The notes under the pieces are model-generated. The model was not told where the DNA came from. It saw nothing but the letters and a program-made list of their open reading frames with translations, and made no database searches. Position numbers and translations under genes: made by a program. This document shows, piece after piece, positions 51,653-59,526 of a stretch of DNA of 64,000 nt; position 1 is the stretch's first letter, and the number at the start of each line of letters is the position of its first letter. Source of the stretch: JACCXE01 sp963718605 (GTDB taxonomy: Bacteria > Actinomycetota > Acidimicrobiia > Acidimicrobiales > JACCXE01); NCBI GenBank assembly GCA_963718605.1, contig OY970363.1, forward strand, positions 558,001 through 622,000, in the 5' to 3' direction.

Positions 51653-52297
51653 GTGCCACGACTAGGACAGATCCCGCGCTCTGACGACAACCCGAAGATC
51701 GTGCAGCGCATGTACAGGTACCTCTTCGGCGATCGCGATCCCATCGTGGAACCGGGCACGGCCACCGGGACACCGGGCGACTGGTGGACGGTGTGGGCCA
51801 ACTCCCCCGACGTGCTCGAACACGCCGTGGCCGGCTTCGCGCTGTACGCCAGTCCTGAACGCAAGATCGCGCCAGCGCTGCGCGAGCTCGGCCAGACCCG
51901 CGCCGGTTGGCTGATCGGCAGCCAATTCGTGTTCTCCCAGCACTGCAAGAGTTGCCGCGCCCTCGGCTTCGCGGAGGACAAGATCGAGGCGATCAAGCAC
52001 TGGCAGGTATCGGACCTGTTCGATCCGCTCGAGCGCGCCCTGCTCGCCTACACGGATTCGCTGGTACTGGCGCACGGCCGCGTGGCCGACGGCGTGTTCG
52101 CCGCGCTGAAAACGCATCTGAGCGACCAGGCCATCCTCGACTTCACGTACATCACGATGACGTACGCGCTGCACGCAGTGATGTCGGTGGCGTTGCGCAC
52201 CGAGTTCGACGACCGGGAGGATCCGATCGTCGAAATCGCGGCGCCGCAGGGTTACGAACCCGCCGACATCGGTGGCCAGATCAGCGGATCGCAATGA
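51653..52297 (+). CDS. Carboxymuconolactone decarboxylase-family protein
   Basis: 214 residues from the GTG at 51653. The AhpD-type core is FVFSQHCKSCRALGFAEDKIEAI with Cys98, Cys101 and the following acidic residues, preceded by a helix LYASPERKIAPALRELGQTRAGWL. The C-terminal helices (HLSDQAILDFTYITMTYALHAVMSV) are typical. A redox or gamma-lactone-processing role is possible. The stop overlaps the ATG of the PEP-mutase/ICL-like gene by four bases (52294-52297), so the pair act together, perhaps in catabolism of a small carboxylic acid. Confidence 0.85.
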   Translation: MPRLGQIPRSDDNPKIVQRMYRYLFGDRDPIVEPGTATGTPGDWWTVWANSPDVLEHAVAGFALYASPERKIAPALRELGQTRAGWLIGSQFVFSQHCKSCRALGFAEDKIEAIKHWQVSDLFDPLERALLAYTDSLVLAHGRVADGVFAALKTHLSDQAILDFTYITMTYALHAVMSVALRTEFDDREDPIVEIAAPQGYEPADIGGQISGSQ

Positions 52298-53181
52298 CGG
52301 ACCTCCTCAGCGATAGCGCGAACGGACCGGCCCGCCTGCGAGCGTTGCTGTCGCGCGGCGAGCCCGTGCTGGCGCCGGGGGTTGCGGACGCGCTCGGCGC
52401 GCGCCTGGTCGCCCAGGCCGGTTTCGACGCTGCCTACATGACCGGCTTCGGCACCGCAGCCACGCGCCTGGGCCGACCCGACGTCGGCCTCCTGACCATG
52501 ACGGAGATGGTGGACGCGGCCCGCAACATCGTGCGGAGCAGCGCGCTGCCTGTTATCGCCGACGCTGACACTGGCTACGGGAACGCGATCAACGTCGTGC
52601 GCACGGTGCAGGAATTCGAGCAGGCGGGCGTGGCGGCGATTCATCTCGAAGATCAGGTGTCGCCCAAGCGCTGCGGCCATCTCGATGGCAAGCAGGTCAT
52701 ACCAACCGACGAGATGGCCGCGAAGATCCGCGCCGCGGTCGCGGCGCGTCACTCCAGCGACTTCGTCGTGATCGCGCGCACCGACGCGGCTGCGGTCGAG
52801 GGCATGGACGCCGCGATCGAGCGGGCGCGCCGCTACCGCGACGAGGGCGCCGACGCGCTGTTCATCGAGGCCGCCACCACGGAAGCGGACATCGAGCGGG
52901 TGGCGTCGGAGTTCGCGGCCGTACCGCTGCTGTTCAACTGGGTGGACGGAGGCAAGACGCCGCCCATGTCCCTCGACCGGATACGCGAATTCGGCTTCGC
53001 CATCGTCATCTTCCCGATCAGCACACTGCTCGCGGCGACCAACGCGGTGCGAACGGTGCTGGCGCAGATCAAGGCCGGAGGAACGCCCTCACCTGGGGAA
53101 GGGGACCTCGACTTCGCCGGATTCGTCGAGCTCATCGGCCTAGCCGAGATCCAAGACCTCGACCGCCGGTTCACCGGCTGA
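52294..53181 (+). CDS. Isocitrate lyase/PEP mutase superfamily C-C lyase
   Basis: 295 residues, a TIM barrel of the ICL/PEPM group: PVLAPGVADALGARLVAQAGFDAAYMTGFG, the metal-site PVIADADTGYGN, the catalytic loop EDQVSPKRCGHLDGKQ with K-R-C-G-H, FVVIARTDA and ADALFIEAA. The length and loop fit the methylisocitrate-lyase/oxaloacetate-decarboxylase/dimethylmalate-lyase branch rather than true isocitrate lyase. The substrate is a 2- or 3-carbon-branched dicarboxylate. It is the second gene of a two-gene unit with the carboxymuconolactone-decarboxylase-like protein. A convergent gene follows. Confidence 0.9.
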   Translation: MTDLLSDSANGPARLRALLSRGEPVLAPGVADALGARLVAQAGFDAAYMTGFGTAATRLGRPDVGLLTMTEMVDAARNIVRSSALPVIADADTGYGNAINVVRTVQEFEQAGVAAIHLEDQVSPKRCGHLDGKQVIPTDEMAAKIRAAVAARHSSDFVVIARTDAAAVEGMDAAIERARRYRDEGADALFIEAATTEADIERVASEFAAVPLLFNWVDGGKTPPMSLDRIREFGFAIVIFPISTLLAATNAVRTVLAQIKAGGTPSPGEGDLDFAGFVELIGLAEIQDLDRRFTG

Positions 53182-53193
53182 CCGGGGAACTCG

Positions 53194-53631
53194 TCAGTCG
53201 ACGAGTTGCACCTCGGACACATCGCGCATCTCGGCCTCACCGCCGGGTCGGCCGTACCACCACACGTGGCGGATCCGGCCCGGTTCCGGGACGGACAACT
53301 CCACCTTCATCGGGAACGCCTGCGGCTCGTCGCCGGCTTCGAACACGCCCGGCGATGTCTCGTGCAGGACCGCGACCGAATCGGCGTGCGGATGCCCGAT
53401 CACCATCACGGATGCGCCGCTGTGGGTGCGCGCCACCATCGTGTGCTCAACATGTCCACGGATGCGATCGGGGTTGACCGGGTTCAGCACTTCGTAGTCG
53501 AGCGCCACGCCCGAGTTGCCAGGCAGCGCAGTCACTTCGATGCGGGCGGCGCCGCGGAGATCGGTACCAGCTACTTGGTCGATCCCGATGTACAGGCCCG
53601 GGTTGGCAAGGAGGTCGTCGACGACTGACAC
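53194..53631 (-). CDS. Hypothetical beta-barrel-like protein
   Basis: 145 residues from the GTG at 53631, with GTAAGGAGC directly before it. Alternating strands (RGAARIEVTALPGNSGVALDYEVL, HTMVARTHSGASVMVIGHP, PMKVELSVPEPGRIRHVWWYG) suggest a lipocalin/DUF1579-like barrel. A histidine near HVEHTM and another in GHPHAD could line a pocket. No family is assigned with confidence. It lies 17 bases downstream of the SRPBCC gene, on the same strand, so it is probably the third gene of the ArsR operon. Confidence 0.65.
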   Translation of the reverse strand: MSVVDDLLANPGLYIGIDQVAGTDLRGAARIEVTALPGNSGVALDYEVLNPVNPDRIRGHVEHTMVARTHSGASVMVIGHPHADSVAVLHETSPGVFEAGDEPQAFPMKVELSVPEPGRIRHVWWYGRPGGEAEMRDVSEVQLVD

Positions 53632-53648
53632 GCTCCTTACGGTACGCG

Positions 53649-54173
53649 CTACGCCTCCGGCGCGGGAGCAAGACCGATCGAGGCGTAGTGCAGCTGCGCC
53701 GGCACGAAGACGTCGTCCCACTCGGCGGATCCACCGGCCATGTGCGCCTCGAGTCGCGTCAGTGATGTGTGCAGTCCGACGACGAAACATTTCCCGATGG
53801 CGTCGGCGGGGTCCGTCGTGAAGTGACTCAGACGCAGGACGCAACCGTCGTTGACTGCCTCGAGTTCCCAACGCATGTACGAACCCGGATCCACGTGCGT
53901 GTGCTCAAGCAGCGTCGGCGGATCGACGCGGAAGATCGTGCACGTGAACTCCATCGGTTCGTCCTTCGCCGCGAACACCATCTGTCCACCCTCTTGCAGG
54001 TCGACGCTGATGTCGGCGTCGAATGGCAACCACCAGTCAGCCAGCCGGGACGGGTTGGTCACGGCATCCCACACGTCGGCGATCGCGTAGCCGAGCTGAC
54101 GCTCGAATCGGATCCATCCACCATCGGCGGTGCGTTCCACCGTGCCGTCGTAGGTCGCGGACTGATTGGTCAT
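53649..54173 (-). CDS. SRPBCC/AHSA1-type protein
   Basis: 174 residues from the ATG at 54173. The helix-grip fold is clear: IRFERQLGYAIADVWDAVTNPSRLADWWLPFDADISVDLQEGG and TLLEHTHVDPGSYMRWELEAVNDGCVLRLSH, then AIGKCFVVGLHTSLTRLEAHM. Such proteins bind hydrophobic ligands. The gene overlaps the upstream ArsR gene by four bases (54170-54173); the ArsR-SRPBCC pair is a recurrent actinobacterial module. Confidence 0.92.
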   Translation of the reverse strand: MTNQSATYDGTVERTADGGWIRFERQLGYAIADVWDAVTNPSRLADWWLPFDADISVDLQEGGQMVFAAKDEPMEFTCTIFRVDPPTLLEHTHVDPGSYMRWELEAVNDGCVLRLSHFTTDPADAIGKCFVVGLHTSLTRLEAHMAGGSAEWDDVFVPAQLHYASIGLAPAPEA

Positions 54174-54517
54174 CGTGATTCCTTCGGGGTCTTGGCGACG
54201 GGCGTCGCCGTTCGTGAGAGGTGCTGCTCGAGGGCGTCGAGCCGGCCGGCCAGATGGGCGCGATAGGGCTCGAGCCACGCGTCAAGTTCCTTCAGCGGTT
54301 CCGGGTTGAGCCGGTACAGGCGGCGCTGCGCGTCGCGTCGCACGTCGACCAACCCCGCGTCGCGCAACACCTTGAGGTGACGCGACACGCCGGGCTGATG
54401 CATGCCGACGCGTTCCACCAGATCGGTGACCGAGCACTCCTGGACGCGCACCGCGTCGAGGATCAGGCGCCGGGTGGGTTCGGCGATCACGTCTAACACG
54501 GCAAGGTCGGCGGGCAC
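54170..54517 (-). CDS. ArsR-family helix-turn-helix repressor
   Basis: 115 residues from a GTG. Winged helix: DVIAEPTRRLILDAVRVQECSVTDLVERVGMHQPGVSRHLKVLRDAGLVDVRRDAQRRLYRL. The C-terminal helix LKELDAWLEPYRAHLAGRLDALE is the dimer segment. There are no metal-site cysteines in the recognition helix, so the ligand is unlikely to be a classic thiophilic metal; one cysteine (QECSV) lies outside it. It is the first gene of the ArsR-SRPBCC operon. A 24-base palindrome (54531-54554) begins 14 bases before the start and is the likely autoregulatory operator. Confidence 0.93.
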   Translation of the reverse strand: MPADLAVLDVIAEPTRRLILDAVRVQECSVTDLVERVGMHQPGVSRHLKVLRDAGLVDVRRDAQRRLYRLNPEPLKELDAWLEPYRAHLAGRLDALEQHLSRTATPVAKTPKESR

Positions 54518-54530
54518 GCCACGATTATAC

Positions 54531-54554
54531 GTTTACACATATATATGTGTCAAC
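54531..54554. promoter_or_regulatory. AT-rich palindromic operator upstream of arsR-type gene
   Basis: The perfect 16-base core ACACATATATATGTGT extends to 24 bases with one mismatched pair (GTTT/CAAC flanks). It is the only strongly AT-rich stretch in the neighbourhood and lies between the divergent arsR-type gene (GTG 54517) and the lipoprotein gene (ATG 54605). It probably binds the ArsR dimer and overlaps its promoter. Confidence 0.65.
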
Positions 54555-54604
54555 AGATATTTCGCGCCGCGGAGCGCGAGCACGCGTGCGTACGATTTCG
54601 GCCC

Positions 54605-55234
54605 ATGCGCGGTCGAGCCCTCTTACTCCTGCCGTTGTTGGTGTTGAGCGCGTGCGGCAGCTCGGGCTCCGACGACAAGCCCTCGGGTCGTACCGCCGCC
54701 GGCGACGCGCCCGCGTGGGCCGCGCCGACCGATCCCCTCGACCGCACCCGCGCCGCCAAACTCGAAGCCGAGGTCCGTGAGACGCTCAAGTTCCACGTGC
54801 ACGCGCACCTCGACGTGTTCTTCAACGGCAAGGCCGTGGTCGTGCCGGCCGGCGTCGGCATCAACACCACCGACCCGGGCGTCAAGCGTTTCGACGGTCC
54901 GAAGGGTGCCGGCTACGGCGGCATCGAAGGCTGCGACCAGCCGTGCATCTCGCCGCTGCATACCCACGACCCCGACGGCGTGCTGCACACCGAGTCGGCC
55001 GATTCGACGCCCAACACGCTCGGTCAGTTCTTTACCGAGTGGGGCCTCCGGCTCAATGCGAAGTGCGTCGGTGACTACTGCCGGCCGACGACGGACGTGA
55101 CGATCTATGTAAACGGCAAGGCGTTTGGCGGCGACCCCGCCGGCATCAAACTGACCGACCGCAAAGAGATCGCGATCGTCATCGGACGGTCGCCCGCGAA
55201 GGTGCCGAGCGTCGGCGACTTCTCCGGCGCCTGA
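54605..55234 (+). CDS. Histidine-rich lipoprotein, putative metal-binding
   Basis: 209 residues from the ATG at 54605. Signal with lipobox RALLLLPLLVLSAC. The mature domain has a cluster of histidines (LKFHVHAHLDVFFNG, ISPLHTHDPDGVLHTES) and paired cysteines (EGCDQPCISP, AKCVGDYCRP). This pattern is found in a conserved, unnamed actinobacterial lipoprotein family and suggests binding of copper or another metal outside the membrane. The divergent ArsR operon and its palindrome lie 50 bases upstream, so the two could be co-regulated. Upstream in-frame codons back to 54545 run through the palindrome. Confidence 0.78.
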   Translation: MRGRALLLLPLLVLSACGSSGSDDKPSGRTAAGDAPAWAAPTDPLDRTRAAKLEAEVRETLKFHVHAHLDVFFNGKAVVVPAGVGINTTDPGVKRFDGPKGAGYGGIEGCDQPCISPLHTHDPDGVLHTESADSTPNTLGQFFTEWGLRLNAKCVGDYCRPTTDVTIYVNGKAFGGDPAGIKLTDRKEIAIVIGRSPAKVPSVGDFSGA

Positions 55235-55246
55235 ACAACCCGCCCT

Positions 55247-55924
55247 CTAGTGATTGCCGTAGCGGTCGATGTGAACGACTTCGCGGATCGGGCGGCGCGT
55301 AGTCGGTCCGTAGTTGCCTTTCGCCCAGCCAATCGGAATTACGCAGACGGGCACCATGTTGCGCGGGAGTTCGAGGATGCGCCGCGCGATCGGTGAGATC
55401 CAGATCGGCAGCGTTTGCAGCGACGCGCCCAGTCCCACGGCGCGGCACGCCAACAGCAGGTTCTGAACCGCCGGGTAGACCGAGCCGTAGAACGAGGACA
55501 CCGCGATCTGTGGCCACCCGACCGCGTGGTGTTTGAGGTTGCGCTGGTAACACGGGATCACGAACACCGGTATGTCGGCGAAGTTCTCCGCTTGCCATTG
55601 CCCGGGCGCGATCTGGCGCTGGCGCTCTGGGTCATTGCGCGCGGCGCGCCGTTCCAACGGGCCGAACATCTTGTAGAGCGGGCGGTACAGCTTGGCGAGG
55701 CGCTGTTTCTGCTCGCGGCCGGTAATCACGACGTAACACCAGTCCTGCGTGTTCGAACTCGTCGGGGCTTTCAACGACAGCTCGAGCAACTCGTACAGCA
55801 GGTCCATGTCAACGGGATCCGTGTGCAGCCGGCGTACCGCGCGCTGGGTCCGCATGGCGTCGGCCATCGGCATCGCCAAGCGCGCCAGCGCCTCGGCATT
55901 GGTTGGCGGCGTGAAGTCACTCAT
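55247..55924 (-). CDS. Nitroreductase-family FMN oxidoreductase
   Basis: 225 residues. The FMN-binding start is ADAMRTQRAVRRLHTDPVD, then LLELSLKAPTSSNTQDWCYVVITGR, AVQNLLLACRAVGLGASLQTLP and VPVCVIPIGWAKGNYGPTTRRPI. The wording is that of the actinobacterial nitroreductases near the Acg/BluB-like branch. It reduces nitro compounds, enones or quinones with NAD(P)H or F420H2. It lies 18 bases downstream of the cyclase-hydrolase gene, on the same strand. Confidence 0.88.
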   Translation of the reverse strand: MSDFTPPTNAEALARLAMPMADAMRTQRAVRRLHTDPVDMDLLYELLELSLKAPTSSNTQDWCYVVITGREQKQRLAKLYRPLYKMFGPLERRAARNDPERQRQIAPGQWQAENFADIPVFVIPCYQRNLKHHAVGWPQIAVSSFYGSVYPAVQNLLLACRAVGLGASLQTLPIWISPIARRILELPRNMVPVCVIPIGWAKGNYGPTTRRPIREVVHIDRYGNH

Positions 55925-55942
55925 CGCCGCAACCGTAGGGTT

Positions 55943-57295
55943 TTAGGCCGAACGCAGTAGCGGCTTGGCGACAGAGAAGATCTCCCACTCGCCGGGAACG
56001 CCCTTGAGCGCGTGCGGGCCGCGTGACTCGAAGTCGATGTGCGAGCCGCCGACGATGTCGCGGACCGTGCTCGACACGACCACCTCACGCGGACCCGCCA
56101 GGGCGGCGACGCGTGCGCCGACGTGCATGGTGAGCCCCGACAGGTCGTGGCCACCACGCTCCTGGCACTCACCGGTGTGCAGGCCCGCCCGGAGGTCGAG
56201 CCCGAGCACGGTCGCGCCGTCGACGATCGACTGCGCGCACTGCACGGCGCGGGCGGGACCGTCGAACGCGGCTACGAATCCGTCGCCGGTGGTGTTGACT
56301 TCGCGACCGCGGAAACGCGTGAGCTCGCGTCGGGTGAGCGCGTCGTGGCGGTCGAGCAAGTCGCGCCAACGGTGGTCACCCAACTTCACGGCGCGCTCGG
56401 TCGAACCGACGATGTCGGTGTACAGCACCGTGACGAGCCGGTGATCTGAGCGACGCGGCTGCGTGCCGCCCGTGAGGAACTCTTCGATCACGTCGAGGTC
56501 GGCCTGCTCGGCGATGTCCCAGGACCAGTGGCCCGGCGCGTCGGTCTCGACGAGTCGGGCGTTGGGGATTCCCGCCGCGGTTTCGCGCACGACGTCGATG
56601 CTGGTGATGGGGTCGTTGGTGTGCGCGACCAGCAGCGTCGGCACTCCGATCGCGCCGCGAATCGGGCGCGCGTCCACCGCGAATCCGCGCCGGAGGATCG
56701 CTTGCGCGGCCGTTGGCGTCGCCGCGAAACGCTCGAAGCGGCTGAAGAGATCGGTGACAGCCTGCTCGGCGGGTGCGTTAGTTCCGATGAGAAAACGCAG
56801 GGCCGAGCCATCGCCCCAGTGTTCGCCGAGGAAGTCGTCCAATATGTGGAAGGCGGCCACCGTGGCTTCGCCGCGTTCGGCCAGAGGCGGCGCCAAGTTC
56901 GCGACCCACAGCACCAGCGAACTAACGCGTTCGGGGTACGTGGCCGCGAACATCGCCGCCGCGGGCCCGCCGTCCGACATGCCGATAACCGCCGCGCGCT
57001 CACAGCCCGCCGCGTCCATGACGGCACGGATGTCGTCCATTCGCTCGGCCAAGGTCGGCAAGCCCGACGCCCGGTCGGACAGACCCGTCCCCCGCTTGTC
57101 GAAGGTGATGACGCGCGCGAATGAGCTCAACCGCCCGGCCACGTCGGCCAGCGGCGGGATTTCCATGGCGACTTCGAGGTGACTGACAAAGCCGGGCACA
57201 AACACCAGGTCGATCGGGCCTTCGCCAATCACGTTGTACGCGATCGCGAGTTCGCCACTCTTGGCGTACCGCGTGCGCGGGATACCGACGTCCAT
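55943..57295 (-). CDS. Alpha/beta hydrolase fused to an adenylate/guanylate cyclase catalytic domain
   Basis: 450 residues from the ATG at 57295. Residues 1-270 form an alpha/beta hydrolase with FVPGFVSHLEVAMEI, the nucleophile elbow VIGMSDGGPAAAMFAATYPE and a likely His in TDAPGHWSWDI. Residues about 285-450 are a class III cyclase domain: VTVLYTDIVGSTERAVKLGD with the first metal Asp, REVNTTGDGFVAAFDG with the second, LRAGLHTGECQERGGHDLSG and VGARVAALAGPREVVVS. The order matches mycobacterial hydrolase-cyclase fusions. Ligand binding by the hydrolase domain probably sets cAMP or cGMP formation. A single cyclic-nucleotide-binding protein is encoded at 11 kb. Confidence 0.92.
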   Translation of the reverse strand: MDVGIPRTRYAKSGELAIAYNVIGEGPIDLVFVPGFVSHLEVAMEIPPLADVAGRLSSFARVITFDKRGTGLSDRASGLPTLAERMDDIRAVMDAAGCERAAVIGMSDGGPAAAMFAATYPERVSSLVLWVANLAPPLAERGEATVAAFHILDDFLGEHWGDGSALRFLIGTNAPAEQAVTDLFSRFERFAATPTAAQAILRRGFAVDARPIRGAIGVPTLLVAHTNDPITSIDVVRETAAGIPNARLVETDAPGHWSWDIAEQADLDVIEEFLTGGTQPRRSDHRLVTVLYTDIVGSTERAVKLGDHRWRDLLDRHDALTRRELTRFRGREVNTTGDGFVAAFDGPARAVQCAQSIVDGATVLGLDLRAGLHTGECQERGGHDLSGLTMHVGARVAALAGPREVVVSSTVRDIVGGSHIDFESRGPHALKGVPGEWEIFSVAKPLLRSA

Positions 57296-57351
57296 GCCGC
57301 CAGCGTGCAATCCGCTGCTCGCGAACTGGTCGCGATCTGGTCGCGACCTAC

Positions 57352-57819
57352 CTAATAGGCGTTCTTGATCACGAAGTACGAGCCGCGGATGGTTCCGGCC
57401 AACTTTGACTTCTGCCGGGCAAACTTGAACGACCCGAGCTCCTCGGGGATCTCCATGCCGTCGGACAGCTTGAAACCCACGGCCCGCTTCCCCGCCTCGG
57501 CGAGGGTGTACAGCACGTTGATTGCGAGCCCGCTCTCGTAAAAGACGTACGCCCAGCGGACGCCTTCGACTTCGAACTCCGTCGCCTCGAGCGGCTTGGA
57601 CGCAACCACGATGCCGCGTTCTTCCTTCAAGATTTTGTGCACCCAGTCGACGGTTTTCTTCGCCGACTTTGCGGGCTCGACGGTGAAGTCATGGTCGAAC
57701 TTGTTCTTGAAATAGCGGGCCTCGTTCGCACGCAAACCCGCGAGCGCGTCGACGACCGGCGAGGACTCCAAACCGACCGTGGACACCTCGGTGAAATTGA
57801 CTGTGTAGGACTTAGGCAT
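57352..57819 (-). CDS. Conserved hypothetical protein downstream of the 17-base element
   Basis: 155 residues, soluble and lysine-rich (about 18 Lys), unlike its arginine-rich neighbours. It reads as a mixed beta/alpha domain: PKSYTVNFTEVSTVGLES, FKNKFDHDFTVEPAKSAKKTVDWVH, RWAYVFYESGLAINVLYTLAE and FKFARQKSKLAGTIRGSYFVIKN. I recognise no family. The 17-base element ends exactly 32 bases before its ATG, the same distance as for the VOC and DUF1059-like genes, so it is probably under the same regulator. It is transcribed in the same direction as the cyclase-hydrolase gene downstream. Confidence 0.72.
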   Translation of the reverse strand: MPKSYTVNFTEVSTVGLESSPVVDALAGLRANEARYFKNKFDHDFTVEPAKSAKKTVDWVHKILKEERGIVVASKPLEATEFEVEGVRWAYVFYESGLAINVLYTLAEAGKRAVGFKLSDGMEIPEELGSFKFARQKSKLAGTIRGSYFVIKNAY

Positions 57820-57851
57820 AGCGCCACCCTAAAGATGCGGCTGCCTACAGT

Positions 57852-57868
57852 GCTTCTCGATTCCTGAC
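57852..57868 (-). promoter_or_regulatory. 17-base repeated element, copy C
   Basis: On the minus strand GTCAGGAATCGAGAAGC ends 32 bases before the ATG at 57819. It is identical to the copies at 4906 and 26198. This copy is intergenic, between the TauD-like gene and the 155-residue gene. The flanks share only AC after the element with copy A and an AGGC further on with copy B, so the element itself is what is conserved. Confidence 0.7.
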
Positions 57869-57882
57869 CAGTTAGTGGTGAG

Positions 57883-58737
57883 CTACGAACCCATTGCCGG
57901 AAGAGGGACGTCGCCTTCGACCACGCAGCGCCGCATCACCCGACGCTGGGGGAAGTGATCTCCGAGCGCTCGGTGACAGGTCGCCGCTTCGTCCCAGATC
58001 GCGACGTCGCCGGCCCGCCAGCGCCAACGCACCTGCGCCAACGGGTCGTCGAGCAGTCCTTCCAGTTCGAGGAGCACGCGCTCGCCGCGCTGGCGGTGAA
58101 GCCCGATAATTCGCTTCATGTAGAGCGGTGACAAAAAGAGCAGTGGCTCGCCGGTCTCGGGGTGGCGGCGCACCAGTGGATGCGAGACGGTCGGGTGCGC
58201 GCGGCGCAGCTGAAGGGCGATCTCGGCGCCGTGGTTTCGTTCGACCGAGGCGAGCAGAGACGCGTCGAGTGCGTGCGTGCCCCGCAGCCGCGTGCAGTCG
58301 CGCTGGTGCGACGGCGAGAGCGCGCCGAACGCGCTGGTGAGGCTCGCCCAGATCGTGTCGCCACCGAATGGCGGAATCTCGATCGCTTGCAGGAAACCGA
58401 ACGCCGGCGGAGCCTCGGTCCAGCTGAGGTCGGTGTGCCAGCCAAAGCTCGCCGGCGGGCGCCGCTCATCGTCCTCGATGATCGACGACGTGCGACCCGT
58501 CCCAAGTAGCGCGTGCAAAGGCGACACCGCGAGGCGACCGAAGCGCGCGGCCACCGTTTCGAGGTCGTTCGGACCGAGGTGCTGATCACGGAGAAACACG
58601 ACGCCGTGGCGGACAACCGCGGCTCGCAACGCGGCGACGAGTTCGTCGTCGAGCGGAGCACGGAGGTCGACGCCTTCGACCGTCGCGCCGATCGCGCGGG
58701 TGAGCGGCGCGACGCGCAGGTCGGAGCAGGTGATCAC
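57883..58737 (-). CDS. TauD/TfdA-family Fe(II)/2-oxoglutarate dioxygenase
   Basis: 284 residues from the GTG at 58737. Double-stranded beta helix with FGWHTDLSWTEAPPAFGFLQAIEIP (H-x-D facial triad), FGGDTIWASLTSAFGAL, the far His in DEAATCHRALGDHFPQRRVMRR and the 2-oxoglutarate-binding Arg just after it. N-terminal APLTRAIGATVEGVDLRAPL is the standard TauD opening. Substrates of the family include taurine, aryloxyacids and alkyl sulfates; nothing nearby decides. It overlaps the membrane-protein gene by four bases (58734-58737). Confidence 0.92.
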   Translation of the reverse strand: MITCSDLRVAPLTRAIGATVEGVDLRAPLDDELVAALRAAVVRHGVVFLRDQHLGPNDLETVAARFGRLAVSPLHALLGTGRTSSIIEDDERRPPASFGWHTDLSWTEAPPAFGFLQAIEIPPFGGDTIWASLTSAFGALSPSHQRDCTRLRGTHALDASLLASVERNHGAEIALQLRRAHPTVSHPLVRRHPETGEPLLFLSPLYMKRIIGLHRQRGERVLLELEGLLDDPLAQVRWRWRAGDVAIWDEAATCHRALGDHFPQRRVMRRCVVEGDVPLPAMGS

Positions 58738-59420
58738 GCGAGCCCCAGGCCGCCTGCCAACGCGACCACCAGCGCGGCCACCGGCGCGGCGAGCAGCAGA
58801 ATCGCGCACGACGCGGCGAAGCCCGCTGGTCGGCCGCGCGTCAGCAGAACGGGCAGCGCCGCTCCGGCCACTACGAGCCACCCCGCCGCGAGATGCGACA
58901 GGTCACTGGCGATGTGGAACCACCCGAAGTCGAGCCGGCCGATTCCCTCGGCGACGAGCGCTAAGCCGACGGCGCCGGCCGCGACCACTTCCACGACGCC
59001 GCCCGGGCGAGCACGCCACGCCGCGCCAGACAGGCCGGCGGCTCCCCCGACGAAGAAGCCCACAACGGCCCAGAAAACGGCCGACGTCGACGACGCCTCG
59101 CCGTAATACGCGAACGACGCAACCACCATCGTGCCTGCGCCCGCGAGGGCGCCGAGCGCCAGCCCGGCCCGCTCGATGACCGGATCGGCGGATCGGTGGA
59201 CGACGACGAGCGCGCCGACGACAAACGCAACCAGGACCCAGGGCGCGCCGAGTTGGGCGAGGCTGACGCCGAAGGCCCCGCCCGTTCCCTCGATAAAGGA
59301 GCGGCACCACACGCCGAGGGCAAGGCCCAGCGCCCCGACACAGAACGCGGCCCGCGCGACGAGGACCGAAAGGCCATCCACTGTGTTGCGGTCCGTCGAC
59401 GCAAAAGGGCTGTGCAGCAC
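58734..59420 (-). CDS. Polytopic membrane protein of unknown function
   Basis: 228 residues from the GTG at 59420, chosen because upstream codons are low-complexity. Seven hydrophobic segments are visible, for example LVARAAFCVGALGLALGVWC, GAPWVLVAFVVGALVVVH, GGVVEVVAAGAVGLALVAEG and SCAILLLAAPVAALVVALAG. No charged or catalytic motif is obvious and no family is recognised. Its stop overlaps the start of the dioxygenase gene by four bases, so it may be the transporter or anchor for the same substrate. It is divergent from the histidine kinase gene by 106 bases. Confidence 0.72.
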   Translation of the reverse strand: MLHSPFASTDRNTVDGLSVLVARAAFCVGALGLALGVWCRSFIEGTGGAFGVSLAQLGAPWVLVAFVVGALVVVHRSADPVIERAGLALGALAGAGTMVVASFAYYGEASSTSAVFWAVVGFFVGGAAGLSGAAWRARPGGVVEVVAAGAVGLALVAEGIGRLDFGWFHIASDLSHLAAGWLVVAGAALPVLLTRGRPAGFAASCAILLLAAPVAALVVALAGGLGLA

Positions 59421-59526
59421 GGGACCATCGTGGGGCTCGCGGCCGGCTATCGCATCGGCCGTCCGGGCATTGCGCCTCGGCCATTCGGCCGATGCCGTGC
59501 GGGACCCTGATCGGTAGCCTCGACCG

